From UBA2779 sp965232165 (lineage in GTDB: Bacteria > Spirochaetota > Spirochaetia > DSM-2461): a stretch of DNA of 64,000 nt. Below the pieces are notes generated by a model. That model made no database searches. It was not told the origin of the DNA and worked only from the letters and a program-made list of their open reading frames with translations. Positions 17,252-26,246 of the stretch are shown here, piece by piece; the stretch's first letter is position 1, and each line of letters starts with the position of its first letter. Where the stretch lies: positions 992,001 to 1,056,000 of the forward strand of contig CBDDOY010000001.1 in the NCBI GenBank assembly GCA_965232165.1. The letters are read 5' to 3'. The position numbers were made by a program, and so were the translations under genes.

Positions 17252-20200
17252 TCATGGCCCGCTATATGCACCCACCGGCGGAGGATCGGAGTAAGGTTTC
17301 TCTTCATAATCTTTATATGATTCCGAAGTGATGATGCTGCTGATGCTGTTTTCGCTGATGCCGACAAGCCAGGCGCCATAGGTACGGGGATCTTCGGACA
17401 AGTTGAGATTCGCCTTCCAATTCCAGTCATCATTAAAAAAGGTTTTATAATTAGTTGTATCACCAAGAGGTGTAAATTGCTTAAAATAGTCTGCAGCATT
17501 GTTATTCATATCTGCATAAGTGCCTTTTTTGTTGTGTTCATTACTAGGATCAAAATTTCCTTGCGTGTTTCCAAGATTCATAAATCCGTCAAAAGAAGTA
17601 TATCCGAATTCTGCAAGGGGTGTTCCCGCCTTGAATTGGAATGAACTGGCAGTGCCAGGTTTTGTCGTTATAATGAAATTGTTCAAGAATAAAGCAATCC
17701 GTGCACCACTTTCAGCGAACTCGAAATTCCCAATCAATGTGGATGAATTAATTCCCGATTTTCCAGCGATGAAGAGATTGTTTATGATGCTACTTCTCTC
17801 CTCTGCCGCTCCCATATCAAACAAACTGGCTGTTCCGTTATTATCCAAATTTTCACTATAGATTATATTGTGCAGAATTGTATTAGCCGTACTCGGATTA
17901 TTTACGTCATAAGAATCCTGTTCAATCTTGATGCCTGTCTTATGACCGGCATAAGAATCACCGGCATGAATGAGATTATTAAGCAAATAATTATTCCCTT
18001 TATCTATATGAATGGCAGAAGGATAAGCTCCATAAATTTTGTTTCGCCTTATCGTTATCGTTTTTCTTCCGGAAGGAGCATTTGGGCTGGTAATATATAT
18101 GCCGCTGGAATTCCCTCCGCCCTTTCCTCCCGCAATATTGTTTCCTTCCAGTAGTGCCCCATTGACGGCTATATCGAGATATACCCCGTAAGTTTCGGTT
18201 GAATCATTGCTTAAAACCTCAAAGAAGTTATTCTTTGCAATCAACTTATTTCCTTCACCCGCCGAGGTGTTTGAAACAAGTGCCTCCACAAACCATCCGG
18301 CATAAGTTTTTTCTCCATTGCCCAGGATACTGAAAGAGTTGCCAGTAAGAGTTTTTTTTCCTATAACCGCTGAATGATCAATCTTCAGGGCGGCAACTTG
18401 CTTACTAGCAAAAAGGCCGTTGTCCATTCTTTTGAGGTCAACTTTGTTCGAATCAAGTTCCACTGAGGCGTCTTTGATATATATGCCATATACATTGTGA
18501 TTGCCTTTATACTCCATATTGATGGTATTGCCGGTAATTTTCGTGATTTCGTGATTGCTTGTATTGTTTATATACATGCCATAGAAAGACACGCTGCCCG
18601 CAGCGCCACTTTCAACAAATATCTTCATGTTATTATCTTTAATGCTTGGGCTTGCGCCATCAACCTTGATGGCGTAAAAATCCTTCTGTGCTATGTCATT
18701 CATGTCAAATACATTGTTCTTGATCACCACATCTGAGCCGTCACTTATACTTATGTCTCCGCCAGCAGCCGTATCAGTGATGTGATGAGCCTTAATCTTG
18801 AAACTTTGAAAAACCGTCGGCTTACCTCCATTAGACTTTCCCTTAAATTCAATGAGGGGTACTACCGATCCCCTAAATGCTGTTGCGCCTTCTTCTATAG
18901 CCGAAATATTGAGGCCCGTTCCGGTATTTTGAACCGTCAGTGTGCTGTCCAAGCTGTATTCTCCTGGTTGGACGAGTATGGAGGTAATATCATTTCTGGA
19001 GATGCCGCCATAGTATAGTCCTGTACGCGCCGCATCATAGGCCCGGGCAACTGTGGCAAACGGCATTTCTTCAGTTCCCAGGGGAAACCCGTCATCCCCC
19101 TCCCCGCCATCCACATATACATCTGTGGGAAGGGTCACCGTGTCGTATTCATATGCTCCCATGGACCAGCTCAGACCGGCAGCACCGGAGCGGGGCTTGC
19201 CCTGCTTATCTTCTGTTGCGATTTCAATATCCGTATCCGCGATATCAATCTTTAGAGCTTCCAGGTCTTCCCCGCCTGTTGCTGTTTCGGCAGGCATATC
19301 GCCGGTTGTAATTTCACCAATTGAGAAATCTCTTTCGGCATAGTCATAATCCATATCAATAGTGACCGGCTGAGTGATATTTCCAAGAAAATGCGGGGTT
19401 GAGTCGGTCACTTCTTTAGCCTTTGTGTGATATGCTTTGATTGTGTCCATGGGTGGGAGGTTTCCGCTATCAATTTTCAGTTCTACCGCAGAATCTGAAG
19501 AGTTGTCCCAGAAGTTATTGTTATGGATTATGACGCTGCCGTCATGGTAATTCTGCTCGATTATGTTCTTTAAGGATATGATTCCCGACAGGTCTTCGGC
19601 AGCAACTGAATAAATAAGATTGTTTCTGATTTCTAATCCAATGTAGCTGGGCCAGCCTGGACCCTTCAGTGATATACCATATACCCCGCCAACTGCATTT
19701 TTGACATGAATCGTATTATTCAGGATGTATCCTTTCATAGAGCCGGTGAAATTCAAGCCGGCAGCACTTCCCCCGGAGTGAGAGGATTGGCCGACACTGA
19801 TGACGGAATTTTGGAGAAATACAGGCATGGGGATGTTGTTGCCGGCATCGGAAAAAATGATCCCCGTGGTGTTCTCGGCATCTCCAGAGATGAACGAGGA
19901 ATTCTTAGCCTCAAAGGGTCGCTGGGCATAGTTTCCATTGTCACTCAGTGTAGTTTTAACCGATACAGAGGTGACCTTCCCTGAGAAGCTATGGACCCAC
20001 ACACGATTCAATGTCACCTTGGTGTTTTCCAGGTTCAATCCATAAACTTCATTTTCAGTCCCTGGGTCTGGGTCGATTCCACCTATTTGGGCACCGGCCA
20101 GCACTATGCAATCTTTGAAATTAAGCACACCTCCGGACAAGGCTTCTATAGCGGTGGAAATTCCCTCTGTCGCGTTTCCGCCGACAATGGTGGATTCTTC

Positions 20201-21850
20201 CGTTATATTCAGTTCGCCTACTTCCGCTGCTCTGATTCCATAGGTATTACCATTTCCGGCATCTCCTCCACTGACAACTGAGCTGTCGATATAAAAGCTC
20301 CCGCTTGGTGAATCAATGTCAATCCCATAAGAGCCGGAATCACTCACATTGCCGCCCAAAATCTGAGATTGTTCGATGTTAACCTGATTGGTATCCTTGA
20401 GGAATATCGCACGGGAATCCGATGAAGCATCTCTCCCGGATATCCTGCATTCGAATATCTTGGCATCGGCATTTTTTATGAACACCCCATTGCTGTTAGA
20501 CCCGCCGCCGTCAGATGCCTGGCATACCACCTTGTTCAAGGTAATCGTGAGAGAAGAGGCGGCAGAGCCACCGGAGACCAACAGGGCCGTTGAGTAGTCG
20601 ATACTGCTCTGATTGGGGTCTACCTTGATCGTAATATCCTTCAAAACCGGCTGAAACGGCGGTTCTCCGCTGTCTGTATAAATATACGAGAAGACCGAAC
20701 TTGGTTTGTCGCTATTTTCACCGCTTTGCTGCTGACTGTCGAAAAATATTGTGGCGGGAGTACCGCTGTATTGTCCCGAAAAATCTTCTCGCCAACCGCC
20801 GCTGATATTGCCCCAGAATGAGCCGACTCCTTCATATTTGATTTCACCATCTCCGGCGACATCGTAGGGGTGACTATCGGATGCAACAACATTGATGTTC
20901 GATATTCCCTCACTTGCCGCCAGTTCCTTCGCTTTCGCCCATGTCTTCACCGGCAGGCTCGAAATCAATCCGATATTGTTATCATCGCCCGAGAAAGATA
21001 AATATACGGCAGGTGGTTTGTATCCAATACTGAAGAGCGAGCCGTTGATGGCTCCATCTTGGGGATGGCTGTCTGTATTGTACAACGTAATCCCATCTTT
21101 ATCCTCATAGGCTCCATTAAGGATGAACAGTTCACTGACACCGGATGCCTTCGGCTTAATCTCCAGCTTGAAGACTTCTTCCACTGAATCGTATAGAGGG
21201 GGATAGTCTATCACGTCAAACTGGCGGCTGTCATACCACAAAAAGGATCTGCTATTCATCCATGCTCCATTCTCCTGGCCTTCAATCGTCGTCCCGGACT
21301 CATCGACAATACGGAACAATAACGAGGCGTTTTCCGTAGAATCGAGTTTGTCCAATATGACAGGATTCAACAGCTTCGGTGTGATGACCTTTTTTATTCG
21401 GAGGCTGTAATCTTTGACCGTCGTCCCCCCTGATGCAGACTGAGTCTTCAGAAGCCGTACGGATTTAACAGTATCGATGGGAGAAAATGACAACTGAGTT
21501 GTACCGGACACCCAGGGATCGCCGTCGAGTTCATGTCCTGATTGGCTGCTTGCCTCTCCAACCTGAATGATACTTGAATTCGTCGTGAAGTAGATGGTTA
21601 AAGGAGCCCCTAAATCAGTTTTATAAGGTATGGTGATTTCAATCTCTGACTGATCGCTCGCGACGCCAGACCCATAGTCCTTGGGGGCTCCGGTATCATC
21701 ATTCAAGCGCAATCCTATGGATTGCAGAGCGACTGTGCTGTCGTTGACCGTGAAGATATTCTTCCTGAATAAGGCATTGCATCCGGGCAGAAGGAAGAGA
21801 AGAGCAAGGGCTGCTTTTATTCCGAATAACTTTGGAAACAGACGGCACAT
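17252..21850 (-). CDS. Very large surface lipoprotein with parallel beta-helix repeats
   Basis: This 1532-residue protein has a lipoprotein signal peptide with lipobox LLPGC (Cys at residue 24), so it should be lipid-anchored in the envelope. Residues ~30-160 look like a beta-sandwich region. After ~300 two long tracts contain many short beta-helix (PbH1-like) rungs with asparagine ladders, such as NNLIYSVAAEDLSGI, GNTINMEYKGNHNVYGIYI and IRRNKIYGAYPSAIHI. Two blocks start with similar GDDxxxG and FATVARAYDAART phrases, suggesting an internal duplication. Such proteins often bind or cleave polysaccharides, but no catalytic triad was identified. It stands alone and converges with the DUF1801 gene. 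Confidence 0.87.
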   Translation of the reverse strand: MCRLFPKLFGIKAALALLFLLPGCNALFRKNIFTVNDSTVALQSIGLRLNDDTGAPKDYGSGVASDQSEIEITIPYKTDLGAPLTIYFTTNSSIIQVGEASSQSGHELDGDPWVSGTTQLSFSPIDTVKSVRLLKTQSASGGTTVKDYSLRIKKVITPKLLNPVILDKLDSTENASLLFRIVDESGTTIEGQENGAWMNSRSFLWYDSRQFDVIDYPPLYDSVEEVFKLEIKPKASGVSELFILNGAYEDKDGITLYNTDSHPQDGAINGSLFSIGYKPPAVYLSFSGDDNNIGLISSLPVKTWAKAKELAASEGISNINVVASDSHPYDVAGDGEIKYEGVGSFWGNISGGWREDFSGQYSGTPATIFFDSQQQSGENSDKPSSVFSYIYTDSGEPPFQPVLKDITIKVDPNQSSIDYSTALLVSGGSAASSLTITLNKVVCQASDGGGSNSNGVFIKNADAKIFECRISGRDASSDSRAIFLKDTNQVNIEQSQILGGNVSDSGSYGIDIDSPSGSFYIDSSVVSGGDAGNGNTYGIRAAEVGELNITEESTIVGGNATEGISTAIEALSGGVLNFKDCIVLAGAQIGGIDPDPGTENEVYGLNLENTKVTLNRVWVHSFSGKVTSVSVKTTLSDNGNYAQRPFEAKNSSFISGDAENTTGIIFSDAGNNIPMPVFLQNSVISVGQSSHSGGSAAGLNFTGSMKGYILNNTIHVKNAVGGVYGISLKGPGWPSYIGLEIRNNLIYSVAAEDLSGIISLKNIIEQNYHDGSVIIHNNNFWDNSSDSAVELKIDSGNLPPMDTIKAYHTKAKEVTDSTPHFLGNITQPVTIDMDYDYAERDFSIGEITTGDMPAETATGGEDLEALKIDIADTDIEIATEDKQGKPRSGAAGLSWSMGAYEYDTVTLPTDVYVDGGEGDDGFPLGTEEMPFATVARAYDAARTGLYYGGISRNDITSILVQPGEYSLDSTLTVQNTGTGLNISAIEEGATAFRGSVVPLIEFKGKSNGGKPTVFQSFKIKAHHITDTAAGGDISISDGSDVVIKNNVFDMNDIAQKDFYAIKVDGASPSIKDNNMKIFVESGAAGSVSFYGMYINNTSNHEITKITGNTINMEYKGNHNVYGIYIKDASVELDSNKVDLKRMDNGLFASKQVAALKIDHSAVIGKKTLTGNSFSILGNGEKTYAGWFVEALVSNTSAGEGNKLIAKNNFFEVLSNDSTETYGVYLDIAVNGALLEGNNIAGGKGGGNSSGIYITSPNAPSGRKTITIRRNKIYGAYPSAIHIDKGNNYLLNNLIHAGDSYAGHKTGIKIEQDSYDVNNPSTANTILHNIIYSENLDNNGTASLFDMGAAEERSSIINNLFIAGKSGINSSTLIGNFEFAESGARIALFLNNFIITTKPGTASSFQFKAGTPLAEFGYTSFDGFMNLGNTQGNFDPSNEHNKKGTYADMNNNAADYFKQFTPLGDTTNYKTFFNDDWNWKANLNLSEDPRTYGAWLVGISENSISSIITSESYKDYEEKPYSDPPPVGAYSGP

Positions 21851-21969
21851 ATTATAAGAATAATATATACCTAACCACGCCAGATGTAAATCAATTTGTA
21901 GAAATTGTCCAGAATTCCTGTTCCATTTGTTGAAGAGGCCGTCTTCATGCCTCTGTATGAAGATTAATG

Positions 21970-22257
21970 AGTGCCCCGAAGCTTAGTGGCAAATAACCAC
22001 TTGCTAGTACGTATAGTTTAGTGCAAAAACGAATTATCAGAGTATATCTGCATTTTCTCTGCCCCGTCTTGCTCCAATTCCGGCGCTATAGGGCTGAATA
22101 ACGGACAACTGCATCAATTCAATCCACGGCAGTCTGCAATGAGGTCCGGTGCGATCAGTTTGTTAATTCTTTTTCTGGCAATATATTAAGCGGTCCAGAA
22201 AAAGCCCTGACCACGGCGAATTCATCGTATGGAAACAACCACATTCTTCTGGGCACT
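21970..22257 (+). mobile_element. Element D1, likely internally deleted insertion sequence
   Basis: A 288 bp segment is bounded by AGTGCCCCGAAG and its near-complement CTTCTGGGCACT. Its left ~110 bp (GAAGCTTAGTGGCAAATAA, then CACTTG, GTACGTATAG and CTGCCCCGT) is homologous to the right end of D2 read in reverse. Its right end (GAAGAATGTGG when reversed) resembles D2's left end. It contains no transposase and is followed by TATATGAAG. D1 and D2 look like non-autonomous derivatives of one insertion-sequence family. Confidence 0.7.
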
Positions 22258-22383
22258 ATATGAAGATTATATGCAAAATCCCCTCCGGCAGGTTGGCCGC
22301 AAGAGAGAATCGGGCAATTCCTGCGGATATTATTGAGATAACGGGATGCTTGCCTTGTTCCGTGAATTCAGATATCACTATCT

Positions 22384-22500
22384 GGGCGCACCCCTTCGGG
22401 TCGGGCTTTCCTCTCCAATGCCTTAATCCGGCAGCCTGCCCTCCGGCTCATTGCCAATCGCCGGGGCAGCCGGCGGCATTTCCGTTTCAATCCCTTGCGC
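22384..22500 (+). repeat. Repeat A, copy 3
   Basis: This copy runs from GGGCGCACCCCTTCGGGTCGG to CAATCCCTTGCGC and is followed by the shared CTATTGTCATTTGG extension. It lies in the spacer between element D1 and the tRNA promoter. Confidence 0.85.
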
Positions 22501-22603
22501 CTATTGTCATTTGGTGATTTGTTGTCTGCGGCACACTTTGTATGAAGAGCCTCTACTGATATGTATGGTTTTTCCTGGAAAACCGAAGCGATTTATGAAT
22601 TTG

Positions 22604-22632
22604 TTGACATACTATGGTATGCTGGATAAATT
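22604..22632 (+). promoter_or_regulatory. Putative sigma-70 promoter of tRNA-Met
   Basis: A perfect -35 box TTGACA (22604-22609) is followed after 17 bp by TAAATT, a four-of-six match to the -10 consensus (ATAAAT with 16 bp spacing is an alternative). The tRNA begins about a dozen bases downstream, which is a usual distance for tRNA promoters. Confidence 0.6.
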
Positions 22633-22644
22633 ACTTATGAATTC

Positions 22645-22717
22645 GGTGGCGTAGCTCAGGTGGTAGAGCAATCGGCTCATATCCGATCGGTCAGGGGTTC
22701 AAATCCCTTCGCCACTA
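22645..22717 (+). tRNA. tRNA-Met (anticodon CAT)
   Basis: The 73-nt sequence folds into a complete cloverleaf. It has acceptor GGTGGCG/CGCCACT (with a terminal G-U pair), D-stem GCTC/GAGC, anticodon stem ATCGG/CCGAT with loop CTCATAT, and T-stem AGGGG/CCCTT around TTCAAAT. The anticodon is CAT. The anticodon stem lacks the three consecutive G-C pairs of the initiator, so it is elongator Met; a lysidine-modified tRNA-Ile cannot be fully excluded. The discriminator is A and the 3' CCA is not encoded. Confidence 0.93.
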
Positions 22718-22776
22718 ATTACAGGATGTCTGGAAGCAAATTGATGAATTCGAAAAGAAGAACTGGGTTCCGAATT

Positions 22777-24750
22777 CTATTCTTCCCCTTCAAGGTCTTC
22801 CAGATCGGTTAGCCATGCACTGACATCGGCATCAGACGGCATGCGCCAGTCGCCTCGGGGAGAGAGTGCAATGGTTCCCACCTTGGGACCGTCAGGCAGG
22901 CAGGATCGCTTGAATTGCTGACTAAAAAATCTCGTATAAAATGTTTTCAGCCATTTTGAGACGGTCTTGGTATCATATTTATCTCGAAAGGCATGAGAGG
23001 CCATGTGAAACACCTTGGATGGCCGGAAGCCATGTCGTATGGAATGGAAGAGGAAGAAATCATGCAGCTCATAGGGGCCAATACGGTCTTCGGTTTTCTG
23101 CATTATCTCTCCATCTTCGCCGGGCGGCAGAAGTTCAGGCGATATCGGTGTCGTAAGAATGTCCTCAAGGACGGGCCTCAACTCCGACGATACCCAGTTT
23201 TCGGCGGCCCAGGAGAGAAGATAGTGCACCAGAGTTTTGGGCACACCGCAGTTCACACCGTACATGGACATATGATCGCCGTTGTAGGTGCACCAGCCGA
23301 GGGCAAGCTCCGAGAGGTCTCCTGTTCCTATAACCAAACCCCCTATCATGTTTGCCTTGTTCATGAGGATCGACATACGGTACCGAGCCTGAATGTTTTC
23401 ATAGGCGGTATCCAACTGCTCCCCTTTATGTCCAAGGTCTTCCATTTGGGCCGAACAGGCTTCACGGATATCCAGCTTTTCCAGGGCTATTCCCAATCCG
23501 CCGCAGAGTTTCTCGACATTCTCCAGTGTCCGTCCTGTCGTTCCGAAACCCGGCATAGTGAGGGCGTGTATTCCTTCCTTGGGAAGCGCCAGGAACTTGA
23601 ATGCCTGAATGCTTATGAGGAAGGCCAGGGTGGAGTCCATGCCTCCTGATAGGCCGATGACAACGTGTTTGAGGCCGGTATGGCGTATCCGCGTCGCCAG
23701 TGCCGATGCCTGAATAGCCGTGATTTCCTCGCAGCGCATCCTCCGTTCTTCCGATTCCCTGGGCACAAAGGGACGGGGATGGATGGGATGCAGAATATCC
23801 CTTGCGGCATCGCTGCACTGCTGCTGAGGACTCCCGCTGAAATGACAGACACGGTACGGCGTGTCTCCAATCTCCCTTCTGGCCGACAGCCCAAAGGTGC
23901 GGGAGATACGGCGCTCATGGTCGAGCAGATCTATATCGACATCTGCCAAAATCATGTGGGATTTCATCTGAAAGCGGCGTGATTCGGCCAGCATTCTGCC
24001 GTTTTCGGCTATCAGAGCGTGTCCGCCGTACACCGTGTCGGTTGATGATTCTCCCAGTCCGGCCGAGGTGAAGATATATGCGGCGTGGCATCGGGCCGAT
24101 TGCTGTGTGATGAGAGAACGGCGATAATCCGCCTTGCCCACGAGTTCGCTGCTGGCCGACAGGTTGAAAATCATCTGCGAGCCGGCGATGGCATGCCTGG
24201 AGGATGGCGGGATGGGACTCCAAAGGTCTTCGCAGAGTTCCACAGCAAAAGCGGTGTTCTTCACCCCTTCATGCCGGAAGAGGATATTCGTACCGAATGG
24301 CACCTGCCGGCCCGCAATGTTCACTTCATCAAAGCAGGCTTCGTCGGCCGAGGCAAACCAGCGGTTTTCATAGTATTCCCTGAAGTTGGGGATGTAGGTT
24401 TTGGGGATGATGCCCAGGATTCCCCTGCCGCCCTGTGCCACGACGGCAACATTGAATACTCGCCCCTGGCGGGACAGGGGAATTCCGAAAACCATCAGGG
24501 CGCCCCGTACGGAAGTTTTGTCGATGACACGTAGTGCCTGCTCTTCGGCCGACTGCAGAAGACGGGACTGTAGAAAGAGATCGCCGCAGGTGTAGGCGGT
24601 AATTGACAGCTCCGGGAAGAGAACCAGTTCGGCTCCCCTGTCACAGGCTTGTAAGTAATTCTGGATGATGCCATCCGCGTTTTCCCTGACCGCGGCGGGT
24701 TTTACCATGGGAACAACGGCTGCGACACGGAAATACCCGCAGTTACTCAT
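22777..24750 (-). CDS. nadE: Glutamine-dependent NAD+ synthetase
   Basis: This 657-residue enzyme makes NAD+ from deamido-NAD+, ATP and glutamine. The N-terminal nitrilase-type glutaminase domain shows Glu in FPELSITAY, Lys in PKTYIPNF and the nucleophile Cys in AVELCEDLWS. The C-terminal synthetase domain has the PP-loop GLSGGMDSTLAF near residue 370 and the GTGDLSELALGWCTYNGDHM block. Length and order match two-domain bacterial NadE. It is transcribed alone, towards the tRNA. Confidence 0.96.
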   Translation of the reverse strand: MSNCGYFRVAAVVPMVKPAAVRENADGIIQNYLQACDRGAELVLFPELSITAYTCGDLFLQSRLLQSAEEQALRVIDKTSVRGALMVFGIPLSRQGRVFNVAVVAQGGRGILGIIPKTYIPNFREYYENRWFASADEACFDEVNIAGRQVPFGTNILFRHEGVKNTAFAVELCEDLWSPIPPSSRHAIAGSQMIFNLSASSELVGKADYRRSLITQQSARCHAAYIFTSAGLGESSTDTVYGGHALIAENGRMLAESRRFQMKSHMILADVDIDLLDHERRISRTFGLSARREIGDTPYRVCHFSGSPQQQCSDAARDILHPIHPRPFVPRESEERRMRCEEITAIQASALATRIRHTGLKHVVIGLSGGMDSTLAFLISIQAFKFLALPKEGIHALTMPGFGTTGRTLENVEKLCGGLGIALEKLDIREACSAQMEDLGHKGEQLDTAYENIQARYRMSILMNKANMIGGLVIGTGDLSELALGWCTYNGDHMSMYGVNCGVPKTLVHYLLSWAAENWVSSELRPVLEDILTTPISPELLPPGEDGEIMQKTEDRIGPYELHDFFLFHSIRHGFRPSKVFHMASHAFRDKYDTKTVSKWLKTFYTRFFSQQFKRSCLPDGPKVGTIALSPRGDWRMPSDADVSAWLTDLEDLEGEE

Positions 24751-24853
24751 GGAAGCATCATAAGCCGGTTCATCGTCTCCTGTCTAGGAGGGGACAGGTC
24801 TCACCAAAGCCTTTATCCGTTCTTCCCCATCATCACCTTATGTACTGTTCATA

Positions 24854-24884
24854 TTCGGTTCACATAAATCTTCTACCGTATAAT
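24854..24884 (+). promoter_or_regulatory. Putative promoter of the secreted-protein/two-component operon
   Basis: A perfect TATAAT lies at 24879-24884. The upstream -35 region (TTCGGT or GTTCACA) is weak, which could indicate need for an activator such as the downstream response regulator. A strong GGAGGT ribosome site is at about 24899. Confidence 0.5.
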
Positions 24885-24906
24885 TAGTTCATAACTACGG
24901 AGGTAT

Positions 24907-25434
24907 ATGACTATGAAAAAAACGGTTTTAGGATTGATGCTGCTGGGACTGCTAACCAGCATGGGATTTGCCAGAGGCGCAGCGGATGATGACGACGACT
25001 ATGGCCGGTATAGGCATTACGGCGAGTTCGGGCCTTATCGCCAGGGGTATGGGAGATCATGGCAGGGAGTCCAGGAATTCAGGACAAGTACCGAAAGTTT
25101 CACCGGCACTTTTCAGATGGAGGACGATCAGTACCTTGTACTGGAAACGGACGGCGGTGAGAGGTATTATCTGATAGTCGATTTCCCTATTCTCCCTGAC
25201 CTTGTCCCGGAAGACGGCGCAGAACTCAAAGTGGAAGCCTTCCGCTCTGATATAGCGCCAAACAATCTGGTTGTAGTATCCGCCGAGGTCAATGGGACAG
25301 CCATTGCTCTCGAATGGGGATATGAACAGGGCCGGAATGGGCAGTATCCTGGAAAAGGATATGACTGTTTCGATGACTACGGTTCCGGCCGGAACCATGG
25401 CCGTGGCCGATATCATGGCTACAGGAGGTATTGA
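24907..25434 (+). CDS. Small secreted acidic/Tyr-Gly-rich protein upstream of a two-component system
   Basis: This 175-residue protein (ATG 24907, or 24913 giving MKKTVLG) has a clear signal peptide ending near GFARGA. It then has an acidic patch (DDDDDYGRYRHYGEF), a small globular domain (~60-135, GTFQMEDDQYLVLETDGGER) and a C-terminal tail rich in G, R, Y and H. Patches of D and H suggest cation binding. It is followed 114 bp later by a response regulator and sensor kinase, so it is probably the target or an accessory sensor of that system. The family is not recognised. Confidence 0.78.
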   Translation: MTMKKTVLGLMLLGLLTSMGFARGAADDDDDYGRYRHYGEFGPYRQGYGRSWQGVQEFRTSTESFTGTFQMEDDQYLVLETDGGERYYLIVDFPILPDLVPEDGAELKVEAFRSDIAPNNLVVVSAEVNGTAIALEWGYEQGRNGQYPGKGYDCFDDYGSGRNHGRGRYHGYRRY

Positions 25435-25547
25435 AAAACTGCTGAGGCTTTCTTAACATAAAGGCGCCCTGAAAGCCTCTGTTCCGTTTCCGGCGGCGGG
25501 TTTTCAGGGAATCCAATTTGGCCTTAAATTGCTTTGAGAGGACAGAA

Positions 25548-26246
25548 TTGACCATTTTAGTCGTTGAAGATGAGAAACAGCTCAACAAGATGATTCGGGA
25601 CTATCTTGAATCGCTGGGCTGGGCTGCTCTCGGTGCAGAAGATGGCATTGAAGGGCTTGAAATCTTCCGCACCCACGAGGTGGATTTTGTACTCCTGGAT
25701 GTGATGATGCCTGGTTTGGACGGCCTGGATGTGGCGCGGAGAATCCGGGAGAACAGCAATGTGCCGATTATCTTCATTACCGCGATGGCTGATGAAAATG
25801 ACAAACTCATTGGCCTGGAATTGGGTGCGGATGATTACATTACCAAGCCGCTTAGTCTCAAAGAGCTGGCCGCGCGCATCAGAATGATTATGCGCCGTGT
25901 AAATGGCCCAGGCGGCGGGGGAAGTGATAAGCCGGCCATTCTCAAGGTGGGAGATCTGTCACTCAATCCCGAAAGGCGAATGGTGAGCAGAGGGGATACC
26001 CGCCTGGAATTAACAACGGTTCAATTCGACATACTTCACGGATTCATGAGAAACCCAGGCCGGGTGTTCAACCGGACCGAAATCCTCGAATTCTTTATGG
26101 ACAGCGCATGGGAGGGATATGAGCGCACCATAGATGTGCATATCAAAAACATCAGGAAGCAGTTGGAACCGGATCGGGATAATCCCGAATACCTGCAGAC
26201 CGTACGGGGTGTCGGTTACCGGCTCTCGGACAAGGACCTCCCATGA
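25548..26246 (+). CDS. OmpR/PhoB-type response regulator
   Basis: This 232-residue DNA-binding response regulator has a receiver domain with the acidic pair in VVEDE, the phospho-acceptor Asp51 in FVLLDVMMPG, Thr in FITAMAD and Lys in DYITKPLS. A winged-helix OmpR-type output domain follows (ELTTVQFDILHGFMRNPGRV, RTIDVHIKNIRKQLE, VRGVGYRL). TTG 25548 is chosen as start because AGAGGA stands 5 bp upstream and it begins the fold exactly. It overlaps the kinase gene by 4 bp. Confidence 0.92.
   Translation: MTILVVEDEKQLNKMIRDYLESLGWAALGAEDGIEGLEIFRTHEVDFVLLDVMMPGLDGLDVARRIRENSNVPIIFITAMADENDKLIGLELGADDYITKPLSLKELAARIRMIMRRVNGPGGGGSDKPAILKVGDLSLNPERRMVSRGDTRLELTTVQFDILHGFMRNPGRVFNRTEILEFFMDSAWEGYERTIDVHIKNIRKQLEPDRDNPEYLQTVRGVGYRLSDKDLP

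Noticed and set aside
22645..22717. Initiator tRNA assignment for the CAT anticodon tRNA
   Set aside because: The anticodon stem ATCGG/CCGAT lacks the three G-C pairs next to the loop, and the acceptor starts with a G-U pair instead of a C-A mismatch.
25463..25515. CCCTGAAA...TTTCAGGG as a rho-independent terminator or another mobile element
   Set aside because: The 8-bp stem has a loop of more than 30 bases and no T run. It may be a chance inverted repeat or leader structure before the response regulator.
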